From an uncultured Oscillospiraceae bacterium (GTDB lineage: Bacteria; Bacillota; Clostridia; Oscillospirales; Acutalibacteraceae), in the NCBI GenBank assembly GCA_900550095.1, contig URRG01000137.1, forward strand, positions 1 through 6,551: a stretch of 6,551 bases of DNA, given 5' to 3'. The notes under the pieces were generated by a model. That model was given only the letters and a program-made list of their open reading frames with translations. It searched no databases and was not told where the DNA came from. How positions within the stretch are numbered: position 1 is the stretch's first letter; every line of letters starts with the position of its first letter. Positions 1 to 5,572 of this stretch are shown here, in pieces. The translations under genes and the position numbers were made by a program.

Positions 1-1008
1 GAAAGCGGAACCGGTAAAACCGTGGCCCTTATGCTGGCAGCCTCCGTATGGGGCTCTCCGGAGCTGGGGCGGTATATCCAGACCTTTAACAGCACCGTAG
101 TGGGCCGGGAAAAGCTGGCGGCTTTTCTGAACCATCTCCCTCTTTGTGTGGACGAGCTCCAGCTGGCCAAGGACTCCCGGGGAAAGCTGGCCTTTGACGT
201 ATACGCCCTGGCGGAAGGTGTAGGGCGCACCAGAGGCACCCGTTCCGGAGGTGTGGAGCAGACGCCTGTCTGGGCCAACTGCATCCTTACCACCGGCGAA
301 ACGCCCATCACAGGCACAGGAAGCGGCGCGGGAGCTATAAACAGAGTGATCGAAATCGAATGCCGGGCCGCGGAAAGGATCGTTGAAGACGGCCATGCGG
401 TCAGCTCTGTCGTGAAAAAAAACTATGGCTTTGCAGGCCGGGAATTCGTTGGCAGGCTGTATGAGGGAGGCAATACGGAGCGCTGCGCCGCTCTGTATAA
501 GAAGTTTTTTCATGCCTTGTCGGATAACGACACCACGGAAAAGCAGGCTATGGCGGCGGCTGTCGTCCTTACAGCGGATACCCTTGCCACGGAATGGCTG
601 TTTCAGGATGGAACGGCCTTGACTGTGGAAGAGATCGTCCAGTTTTTAGCCTCAAAAGCAGCTGTATCCAGCGGAGAGCGCGGCTATCGGTATATGTGCG
701 ACTGGGTGACCCAGAATGCCAACAAAATGCGCTCCCACACCGAGCAGGGGGAGGTATACGGCCTTTTGCAAAACGACACTGCATATATCATATCCAGCGT
801 ATTCCGCCGCGCTGCGGAAGAGGGAGGATTTTCCCCCGCCGCGCTGCTGAGCTGGCTGAAACAGCGGGGGCTCCTGGAGACAGAAAGCAGTGGAAAAGGC
901 GCTACGAAACGCAAACGGATCCATGGAGTCCTTACCAACTGCGTATGCATGCGGATGGAGGAACTCGGAGAATCTTCTGCCTTGGTGGAAGAAGATCTGG
1001 AATTCTGA
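1..1008 (+). CDS. DUF927-like phage ATPase/helicase, 3' part (5' end outside window)
   Basis: Open from the first base in frame 1 to TGA at 1006-1008, giving 335 visible residues. The fragment begins inside a P-loop, ESGTGKT (residues 1-7). It continues with a Walker B-like LCVDELQ (48-54), an arginine-rich GRTRGTR (75-81), a sensor-1-like TTGETPI (97-103) and GAINRVIEIE (111-120). This order fits the DUF927 family of phage and integrative-element ATPases, which usually carry an amino-terminal primase-like or zinc part; that part would lie upstream of the window. The likely role is an ATP-driven replicative helicase or initiator acting on phage DNA in the cytoplasm. The carboxy-terminal 200 residues show no motif I recognise. 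The repeat array right after the stop codon suggests this protein or the next helicase may act there. The family call is fairly secure; the biochemical role is inferred. Confidence 0.8.
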   Translation, partial: ESGTGKTVALMLAASVWGSPELGRYIQTFNSTVVGREKLAAFLNHLPLCVDELQLAKDSRGKLAFDVYALAEGVGRTRGTRSGGVEQTPVWANCILTTGETPITGTGSGAGAINRVIEIECRAAERIVEDGHAVSSVVKKNYGFAGREFVGRLYEGGNTERCAALYKKFFHALSDNDTTEKQAMAAAVVLTADTLATEWLFQDGTALTVEEIVQFLASKAAVSSGERGYRYMCDWVTQNANKMRSHTEQGEVYGLLQNDTAYIISSVFRRAAEEGGFSPAALLSWLKQRGLLETESSGKGATKRKRIHGVLTNCVCMRMEELGESSALVEEDLEF

Positions 1009-1018
1009 AAGCAAAAAA

Positions 1019-1036
1019 CGTCGGAACCCTCCGACG
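1019..1036. other. Small hairpin made of two array units
   Basis: CGTCGGA (1019-1025) and TCCGACG (1030-1036) are perfectly complementary, making a 7-bp stem with a 4-base loop (ACCC). It starts 11 bases after the ATPase stop codon. No T-run follows the stem, so it does not look like an intrinsic terminator; it is more likely an inverted pair of the array units. Confidence 0.5.
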
Positions 1037-1050
1037 CATGTCCGACGCTT

Positions 1051-1077
1051 GAAAGCCGCATGGATAGTGGATTTTTT
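1051..1077 (+). repeat. 27-bp direct repeat, copy 1
   Basis: The copy contains GAAAGCCGCATGGATA followed by a T6 run. It matches 1221-1247 at 22 of 27 positions when the two are aligned without gaps, exactly 170 bases apart. It has reverse-form heptamers on its left (1029, 1040) and forward-form heptamers on its right (1083, 1092). Confidence 0.7.
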
Positions 1078-1089
1078 AGGGTGTCGGAC

Positions 1090-1119
1090 TTGTCGGACCT
1101 AAAACAGTGTCACTATATA
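1090..1119 (+). promoter_or_regulatory. Possible promoter for the helicase operon
   Basis: TTGTCG (1090-1095) and TATATA (1114-1119) are separated by 18 bases, a plausible but weak sigma-A pair. The -35 element overlaps the heptamer at 1092-1098, so a protein binding the array could block it. The AT-rich run could instead be a DNA-unwinding region. This is a low-confidence call. Confidence 0.25.
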
Positions 1120-1220
1120 TAGGAAGTATATAAACAGACTCCCAAAAATGGTAATTATTTCCATGCGCTTTCCTTATAGGGAAAATGTGCAAAAAGGTCC
1201 GACACTCCGACATACGGCTC

Positions 1221-1247
1221 GAAACCCGCATGGATACTATGTTTTTT
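1221..1247 (+). repeat. 27-bp direct repeat, copy 2
   Basis: This copy contains GAAACCCGCATGGATA, then five bases, then a T6 run. It differs from copy 1 at alignment positions 5, 17, 19, 20 and 21. As in copy 1, TCCGAC units precede it (1197, 1205) and GTCGGAC follows it (1250). The heptamers at 1262, 1272 and 1281 then lead up to the helicase ribosome binding site. Confidence 0.7.
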
Positions 1248-1290
1248 CTGTCGGACTATGGTTCCGACAAGGTGCGACAGTTCCGACAAA

Positions 1291-1296
1291 AAGGAG
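1291..1296 (+). promoter_or_regulatory. Ribosome binding site that decides the helicase start
   Basis: AAGGAG lies 6 bases before the ATG at 1303. The in-frame ATG at 1258 has no such site, and its first 15 codons would be read through the heptamer array, so 1303 is preferred. Confidence 0.8.
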
Positions 1297-1302
1297 ATAG
1301 AA

Positions 1303-2814
1303 ATGAAGCTTAGAACATATCAGGAGGAATGCATAGACGCCATAGAACAGGCAGGCCCGGGGAATTGGCTGTGCCAGATGGCCACAGGGCTTGGAAAGAC
1401 GGTTACTTTTGCCAATATCCCCCGGAAAGGGCGTACCCTTATTCTATCACACCGGAGGGAATTGGTACATCAGCCTAGAAAATATTTTTCCTGTTCTTTT
1501 GGCGTGGAACTTGGAGAAGAATGCAGCCACGGAGAAGAAGTGATAAGCGCTTCCGTCCAAACGCTTTCACACAGGCTTGAAAGGTTTCACCCGGATGATT
1601 TCGACACGATTATTTGGGACGAGGCCCACCATACGGCCGCGCCGGGCTACAGAAAAATATTCGGGTATTTCACTCCCAGGCGAAATTTAGGCTTCACCGC
1701 CACGCCGAACCGAACGGATGGGATCCGGCTGGACGATGTATTTCAGGACATCATATTCCAAAGAGATTTACGCTGGGGGATCGAAAACGGATATTTGTCC
1801 GATATTTACTGCCGGCGGGTGGATATAGGCTTTGATCTGCGGGGAGTTTCGACTCGCGGCGGAGACTATGCCCCCGGGGAATTGGAAGAGGCTATGGAGG
1901 GAACGGAGGACGCAATAGCTCAGGCATACCGGGAACTTGCAGAAGGGGCTGCGCTCATATTTGCCGTATCTGTCCGGCAGGCGGAGGCTATTGCGGAAAG
2001 AATACCGGGGGCCGTAACGGTCACGGGCCAAACAAAGCCGGAAAAACGCAAAGCCCTTCTGGAAGCCTTTACAGCGGGGAAAATACCCTGCATCGTAAAC
2101 TGCATGGTATGTACCGAGGGGACGGATATTCCCCGGGTGGAGACGGTCATTATTGCCAGACCTACTCAATCGGACAGTCTGTATGCTCAGATGGTGGGGC
2201 GCGGGCTGCGGTTGTATCCTGGGAAAGAAAAACTTAATCTCATTGACTGCGTGGGGATCACGGGGAAACGGTCCTTATGTACGGCCCCTTCCCTTTTGGG
2301 AATCGATCTGAACATAATTCCCGACAGCCGGAAACAGGACATACAGGGCCTTCTTTTTGAATTGCCGGAAAAGGCCGCCAAAGCTGCAGACTGCCCGGAA
2401 AGCTGGATACGGAATATTGAAATAGTGGATCTTTGGGCAAAAGGGCAAAAATACGATACCCACAATGTGAACTGGTTCCGCATGCCGGATGGGAGCCTTG
2501 TCTGTTCCCTGCTGAACCGCAACAGGCTGGTGATCCCTCCCCAGGACGATCTGGGCCGGGTGAGGCTGGGAAACGAATTGGTTCCCATACAGAAGGCTCT
2601 TGACAGAGCCTTTCAGAAACTGCGGGACGAATTGGGAGAACAGGAATATTTATGGAACCTGCAGGCGGCCCGGAAATGGGGAAAAAAACCTGCCAGTGAA
2701 AAGCAGCTGCAGCTGGTAAACCGGATATGCAAGGGCTTTGACACAGAAGGATTGACCAAACTGGAGGCCAGCCAGATTCTGAACCGGCTGTTAAATGGAA
2801 GGAGAAGCGCATGA
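1303..2814 (+). CDS. SF2 DEAH-box helicase
   Basis: A 503-residue superfamily 2 helicase. Visible motifs in order are RTYQ (4-7), motif I MATGLGKT (26-33), motif Ia around LILSHRREL (46-54), motif II DEAH (106-109), motif III FTATPNR (131-137) and motif VI QMVGRGLR (296-303). The two RecA-like domains cover roughly residues 1-330. The remaining 170 residues end in a small helical segment with SEKQLQLVNRI and LTKLEASQILNRL, a tail also seen in phage helicases of this type. It probably unwinds or remodels branched DNA during phage replication or recombination. The start at 1303 has a good Shine-Dalgarno, and the stop overlaps the next ATG by four bases. The VRR-NUC gene immediately downstream suggests that helicase and nuclease work as a pair. 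The superfamily is certain; the substrate is inferred. Confidence 0.95.
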   Translation: MKLRTYQEECIDAIEQAGPGNWLCQMATGLGKTVTFANIPRKGRTLILSHRRELVHQPRKYFSCSFGVELGEECSHGEEVISASVQTLSHRLERFHPDDFDTIIWDEAHHTAAPGYRKIFGYFTPRRNLGFTATPNRTDGIRLDDVFQDIIFQRDLRWGIENGYLSDIYCRRVDIGFDLRGVSTRGGDYAPGELEEAMEGTEDAIAQAYRELAEGAALIFAVSVRQAEAIAERIPGAVTVTGQTKPEKRKALLEAFTAGKIPCIVNCMVCTEGTDIPRVETVIIARPTQSDSLYAQMVGRGLRLYPGKEKLNLIDCVGITGKRSLCTAPSLLGIDLNIIPDSRKQDIQGLLFELPEKAAKAADCPESWIRNIEIVDLWAKGQKYDTHNVNWFRMPDGSLVCSLLNRNRLVIPPQDDLGRVRLGNELVPIQKALDRAFQKLRDELGEQEYLWNLQAARKWGKKPASEKQLQLVNRICKGFDTEGLTKLEASQILNRLLNGRRSA

Positions 2815-3215
2815 AAAAACTGCATCAGGTGGATGTATCCAAAGAGGCGGGGCATCAATATGCGGTGATGCTTTGGTCGCAGCAGCCGGAAATACGGAGA
2901 AAATGGCCGGAGCTGGCCCTCCTCCACGCCATTCCGAACGGAGGGACCCGCGATCCTGCAGAGGCACGGCAGCTCAAGCGGACGGGGGTGAAGAAAGGGG
3001 TCCCGGATCTGCATCTGCCGGCGCCGAGAGGGCCTTATCATTCCCTGTACATAGAGATGAAGCGCCCGGGAGGCAGGGCTTCCAAGGAACAAATGTGGTG
3101 GATAGAGCGGCTGAGAAGCCAGGGAAACGCGGCATATATCTGCGAGGGCTGGAAGGAGGGGGTGCAATGCCTGGAAACGTATCTGAAACTCCCAATACCA
3201 GAGCGCAACGATTAA
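2811..3215 (+). CDS. VRR-NUC domain nuclease
   Basis: A 134-residue stand-alone nuclease of the VRR-NUC group within the PD-(D/E)XK superfamily. The family pattern is clear: LLHAIPNGGTR (37-47), the TGVKKGVPDL core with D66 (58-67), LYIEMK with E82 and K84 (79-84), then SKEQ (91-94) before WWIERL. D66, E82 and K84 are the expected metal-binding and catalytic residues. The length fits single-domain phage members. The ATG overlaps the helicase stop (ATGA) and has GGAAGGAG 6 bases upstream. Family members are linked to cleavage of branched or flapped DNA, so processing of replication or recombination intermediates with the preceding helicase is likely. The family call is strong; the exact substrate cannot be read from sequence. 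Confidence 0.93.
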   Translation: MKKLHQVDVSKEAGHQYAVMLWSQQPEIRRKWPELALLHAIPNGGTRDPAEARQLKRTGVKKGVPDLHLPAPRGPYHSLYIEMKRPGGRASKEQMWWIERLRSQGNAAYICEGWKEGVQCLETYLKLPIPERND

Positions 3216-3433
3216 ACGCCCTTGCCAGGGAATTGCCTGAGCCCCCGGAACATCTTCCGGAAAAAGAAAAACGTTATATGAAAGCTGTAAGAGAAATCTA
3301 TATCCGCTATATACGTCACGAGATCACCAGGGAACAGGCTGCGGCGGAGCGGAGACTATTCCAGTCCTCCCTTTTGCAGCAGCGGAATGATTTTGGATGG
3401 AGAGCCGGAGGCCGGAAGGAGGAACCGAAATGA
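3167..3433 (+). CDS. Small charged phage protein of unknown function
   Basis: An 88-residue product. I chose the ATG at 3167 because AGGAGGGGG (3154-3162) lies just upstream; longer versions in this frame would run back over the whole nuclease gene. The start overlaps the end of the VRR-NUC gene by 49 bases. The protein is rich in Arg, Glu and Lys and probably helical, with KEKRYMKAVREIYIRYIR followed by a HEITREQAAAERRLFQ segment (about 32-70). Short proteins with an ITREQAAAE-like segment occur beside phage nuclease genes, but I know no function. No metal-binding or membrane motif is visible. It is co-translated with its neighbours and is probably an accessory part of the replication module. 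Confidence 0.7.
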   Translation: MPGNVSETPNTRAQRLNALARELPEPPEHLPEKEKRYMKAVREIYIRYIRHEITREQAAAERRLFQSSLLQQRNDFGWRAGGRKEEPK

Positions 3434-3489
3434 ACAATGATATCCGCGCTGCCCTGATGGGCGATCATGAGAGGGAGAAAAAGCCATGA
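3430..3489 (+). pseudogene. 19-codon ORF, likely truncated start of a zinc-protein gene
   Basis: ATG at 3430 follows AAGGAGG (3416-3422) by 7 bases and overlaps the previous stop. TGA at 3487-3489 overlaps the methyltransferase ATG. The peptide MNNDIRAALMGDHEREKKP resembles the start of the zinc protein at 4078 (MDDIKLALLGSKAAAKRL): both show D-I-(K/R)-x-A-L-x-G. The DNA shares ATGATATC at the same codons (3437-3444 and 4082-4089). I read it as the leftover start of a related gene whose body was replaced when the methyltransferase cassette arrived. It may still be translated, because its ribosome site is strong, and could couple translation into the methyltransferase. An independent small functional peptide cannot be excluded. 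Confidence 0.55.
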
Positions 3490-4085
3490 GAGTGTTGGTA
3501 GCGTGTGAAGAGTCTCAAGAGGTCTGCAAAGCGTTCCGTGCGCTTGGGCATGAGGCTTATAGCTGCGACATAGAGCCGTGCTCGGGTGGGCATCCTGAAT
3601 GGCACTTACAATGCGACGCGCTGGAACTGCTGAAAATGCGGTGGGGCATGATCCTAGCGTTTCCGCCCTGTACATACCTGTCCAACGCTGGAGCGAAGCA
3701 CCTGTTTAAGGGCGGAGTTCTTAATCAGGAGCGCTACCAGAAGGGCTTGGAAGCAAAGGAGTTTTTCCTAAAATTTCTGAATGCTGACTGCCCGCGCGTC
3801 TGCGTGGAAAATCCAGTGTCCAGCAGAATTTACGAAATGCCGCCGTACAGTCAGGAAGTGCAGCCGTGGATGTTTGGACACCCAGTTCAGAAAAAAACCC
3901 GCCTGTGGCTGAAAGGATTGCCGCCCCTGAAATCAACTAACATTGTAGACCCGAAATGTGGGTGCCACGAGGCCGGAACGTGGTTCATGAAGGGCGGGAA
4001 AGACCGGCAGAAAAACAGGGCAAAGACCTTTCCGGGGTTGGCAAATGCAATGGCTGAACAATGGGGAGGTATATGCGATGGATGA
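3486..4085 (+). CDS. Compact phage C5-cytosine DNA methyltransferase
   Basis: A 199-residue protein with the layout of a C5-cytosine methyltransferase. Residues 3-29 (VLVACEESQEVCKAF..GHEAYSCDI) look like the SAM-binding motif I and its acidic partner. FPPCTYLS (59-66) is motif IV, with C62 as the expected nucleophile. VENP (107-110) corresponds to motif VI, KKTRLWL (136-142) to motif VIII, and FPGLANAMAEQW (182-193) to motif X. At about 200 residues it is far shorter than bacterial enzymes (usually above 300), leaving little room for a target-recognition domain, as is usual for this phage group. It probably modifies phage DNA against host restriction. No cognate restriction enzyme is visible. 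GAGGGAG (3471-3477) is its ribosome site. The target sequence, or even another base-modification role, cannot be settled from sequence. Confidence 0.85.
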   Translation: MRVLVACEESQEVCKAFRALGHEAYSCDIEPCSGGHPEWHLQCDALELLKMRWGMILAFPPCTYLSNAGAKHLFKGGVLNQERYQKGLEAKEFFLKFLNADCPRVCVENPVSSRIYEMPPYSQEVQPWMFGHPVQKKTRLWLKGLPPLKSTNIVDPKCGCHEAGTWFMKGGKDRQKNRAKTFPGLANAMAEQWGGICDG

Positions 4086-4314
4086 TATCAAATTAGCGCT
4101 GCTCGGCTCAAAAGCGGCGGCTAAGCGCCTGACGGACGCGGGGGTGCTGTTTTTCCCGGAGTACTGCAATGGATGCCGTTGGCGTGGCAGGCATCAGAAA
4201 TGTTCCTGCTGCCGTAGGAACGCAAACCTGAAAGATTGTTATGAGGCAACTCAGAACACCCGCGCGCCGATTCTGAGCGAAAGTGAATTGAAGAAATTGG
4301 AGGAAAACACATGA
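4078..4314 (+). CDS. Small cysteine-rich, putative zinc-binding protein
   Basis: A 78-residue product. ATG at 4078 is preferred over the in-frame ATG at 4045 because GGGGAGG (4063-4069) is well placed before it; it overlaps the methyltransferase stop by 8 bases. The amino end (DIKLALLGSKAAAKRLTDAGV) is a leader also found on phage zinc-ribbon proteins. It is followed by C30-x2-C33-x8-C42-x2-C45 in a basic setting (CNGCRWRGRHQKC, then CCRRN), a plausible four-cysteine zinc site, then LKDCYEATQ. C44 and C54 are extra cysteines. The carboxy end is acidic and helical. The function is unknown; nucleic-acid or protein binding would fit. Its first codons resemble the truncated ORF at 3430. Confidence 0.72.
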   Translation: MDDIKLALLGSKAAAKRLTDAGVLFFPEYCNGCRWRGRHQKCSCCRRNANLKDCYEATQNTRAPILSESELKKLEENT

Positions 4315-4874
4315 AGTCGGCAAAGATTTACACTAACGACTTGAACCGCCTGATCGCGGCCACCAAGTCTTTTGTGAGTAATAGTGACCACCGCCCTTGC
4401 AACCAATACATAAAGCTGGAGTTTCATGCGGCAGACAATCAGGTTGTGGCAATGGCCGTTGATGGATACCGGATGTCCGTAGAACATTCCGTTATTAGCG
4501 ATTGCGACGAAGACTTTGTGGCGTTCATCAAGAGCAATACCAAACTTCCGAACAAACAGTATGCAACCATCTCTCTGACCGAGGACGGGAAAGAAGCTGT
4601 AATCCGGTGCTGTGGGTTTTCTTTTGGATACACCCAGCCACAGGACAGTGGATTTGAATGGAAAAAAGTAATTCCAACAAGTGAAGTCAAATACCGGATT
4701 GGCTTCAATGGGAATTATCTCTTAGCGGCGTTGCAGGCAGCAAAAGTATCTGCCGGAGAGAGTTTCAGACAGCCCGTTATTTTGGAGTTCCGTAGCAATT
4801 TAGAACCAATCCTTCTCCGCACCAACAAGGAGGACATTAAAATAGTTCTGCCGGTTCGCATCAAAGAAGAGTGA
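4311..4874 (+). CDS. Reduced DNA sliding-clamp-like protein (DnaN-related)
   Basis: A 187-residue protein that follows the carboxy-terminal part of the bacterial DNA polymerase III beta clamp. DLNRLIAATKSF (10-21) and AVDGYRMSV (49-57) match the clamp domain II pattern containing ATDGHRL. The stretch ending in WKKVIP (117-122) matches the end of domain II. IGFNGNYLLAALQAA and the closing PVILEF..LLRTNKEDIKIVLPVRI (to 184) match the last half of domain III, which in E. coli ends in a VMPMRL-like strand. Domain I and the first half of domain III appear to be missing; full-length clamps have about 370 residues. It may tether or redirect the replisome or bind clamp partners. GGAGG (4299-4303) lies 7 bases before ATG, and the start overlaps the previous stop. 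The similarity was judged by eye. Confidence 0.7.
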   Translation: MKSAKIYTNDLNRLIAATKSFVSNSDHRPCNQYIKLEFHAADNQVVAMAVDGYRMSVEHSVISDCDEDFVAFIKSNTKLPNKQYATISLTEDGKEAVIRCCGFSFGYTQPQDSGFEWKKVIPTSEVKYRIGFNGNYLLAALQAAKVSAGESFRQPVILEFRSNLEPILLRTNKEDIKIVLPVRIKEE

Positions 4875-4894
4875 GCGGAAGAGATAGAGATGCT

Positions 4895-4901
4895 GGAGGG
4901 G
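4895..4901 (+). promoter_or_regulatory. Ribosome binding site that decides the membrane-protein start
   Basis: GGAGGGG ends 5 bases before ATG 4907. A GTG at 4871 in the same frame overlaps the clamp gene's stop but would add 12 hydrophilic residues ahead of the membrane segment and has no comparable site, so 4907 is preferred. Confidence 0.75.
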
Positions 4902-4906
4902 ATGGA

Positions 4907-5182
4907 ATGAACACGCTGATTTTGTATGTTATGGGCTTTGCATCACTGGTAGTCATTATCGCCGGGGCATTTTTCGTGGTGACCATGATCGTGTACTATA
5001 TTCAAGTCATTTGGTCAAAAATTTCTGCTTGTGCAAAGGACACAATGGAGTATTTGCGAAACAAGCAGGATTTTGAGGTTTACAAAGCCGACGTGCACCA
5101 CTGGGATATGGTGGAGCGAGATAAGGCGTTGAAGTGCCGGGAGTGTGCGTACAGGAAAAATATCTGGAAGAGGAGGCGCTGA
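4907..5182 (+). CDS. Small single-pass membrane protein with CxxC tail
   Basis: A 91-residue product with one long hydrophobic segment (about residues 3-36, rich in Val, Ile, Phe, Gly and Tyr), followed by a charged soluble tail. The tail carries CREC (77-80) and a strongly basic end (KNIWKRRR). The positive charges after the membrane segment favour an outside amino end and a cytoplasmic tail. There is no lipobox or signal cleavage site. The family is not recognised. It sits 32 bases after the clamp-like gene and three bases before the DUF551 gene, on the same transcript. A superinfection-exclusion or host-membrane role would suit its place in a phage cargo block, but nothing in the sequence proves it. 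Confidence 0.65.
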   Translation: MNTLILYVMGFASLVVIIAGAFFVVTMIVYYIQVIWSKISACAKDTMEYLRNKQDFEVYKADVHHWDMVERDKALKCRECAYRKNIWKRRR

Positions 5183-5185
5183 AAG

Positions 5186-5572
5186 ATGGCAAGGATGATT
5201 GACGGCGATGATTTGATCAAAAGTCTGAAAAACCATCGGCTCCATATTTTGATGGAGGATGAGGACAATAGCGCGGCGGTGTTTGATGATATTATCGACT
5301 GGATCGAATATGCGCCCACCCTCACCCCGCCGAACGAGTGGATAAGTGTGAAAGAAAGGTTGCCGAAACTGCCTAATACCGACTACTGCTCAGTTATGGT
5401 AATCGCAGCCTATAATGGCGATCCCATAAGCAGACCTATGAGCTATGAAAGGGTGTTGATTAGAGGCCGGCGTGTCGAGCGCTGGGAATACTATTGGGAT
5501 AGGATTGCGGATGAGACACCCGATTATTGGATGCCCCTCCCCGAACCGCCGGGAAAGGAGCGCGAGGAATGA
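5186..5572 (+). CDS. DUF551 domain protein
   Basis: A 128-residue product. WISVKERLP (52-60) and WMPLPEPP (115-122) are the two conserved ends of the DUF551 domain, common in phages and prophages and without a known function. The first 50 residues form a separate module, MIDGDDLIKSL (4-14) to YAPTLTPP (42-49), often found ahead of DUF551 in Clostridia phages. AGGAGG (5171-5176) lies 9 bases before ATG, inside the end of the preceding gene. The region between the DUF551 anchors contains an Arg/Glu/Trp-rich stretch (RGRRVERWEYYW, 93-104). The protein is cytoplasmic, with no membrane or metal site seen. Confidence 0.85.
   Translation: MARMIDGDDLIKSLKNHRLHILMEDEDNSAAVFDDIIDWIEYAPTLTPPNEWISVKERLPKLPNTDYCSVMVIAAYNGDPISRPMSYERVLIRGRRVERWEYYWDRIADETPDYWMPLPEPPGKEREE

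Larger units (their letters stand above)
1019..1288. repeat. GTCGGAC/GTCCGAC repeat array, candidate origin or operator
   Basis: The gap between the ATPase stop (1008) and the helicase start (1303) holds about eleven copies of one heptamer in both orientations. Top-strand GTCGGA(C/A) is at 1020, 1083, 1092 and 1250. The reverse form (G/C/T)TCCGAC is at 1029, 1040, 1197, 1205, 1262 and 1281. A degenerate GTGCGAC is at 1272. The copies form two blocks (1019-1098 and 1197-1288) separated by about 100 bases richer in A and T. Clustered short repeats next to an AT-rich stretch and beside replication ATPase and helicase genes are typical of iteron origins, and equally of multi-site operators. The repeats are seen directly; the function is inferred. 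Confidence 0.75.

Noticed and set aside
1019..1050. Intrinsic terminator after the ATPase gene
   Set aside because: A 7-bp hairpin exists but no T-run follows it, and its arms are simply array units.
684..1061. Minus-strand open frames over the ATPase gene and others across the window
   Set aside because: They overlap well-supported plus-strand genes, have no ribosome sites seen and translate to low-complexity Ser/Pro/Arg-rich sequence.
1169..1184. TTTCC...GGAAA inverted repeat as an operator
   Set aside because: Only 5 bp per arm with a 6-base spacer; too short to stand apart from chance.
1019..1288. CRISPR array
   Set aside because: Units are 7 bp in both orientations with irregular spacing, and no cas genes are present.
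1258..1302. Upstream in-frame ATG for the helicase at 1258
   Set aside because: It has no ribosome site, and its codons run through the heptamer repeats; ATG 1303 has AAGGAG at proper distance.
2704..2718. QLQLV in the helicase tail as a clamp-binding motif for the clamp-like protein
   Set aside because: It lacks the final aromatic residue and sits in a conserved helical tail that explains it better.
2795..3166. Long open frame over the VRR-NUC gene ahead of the 3167 start
   Set aside because: It overlaps a gene with clear nuclease motifs, its Gly/Ala/Arg-rich translation looks like a shadow frame, and a good ribosome site lies at 3154-3162.
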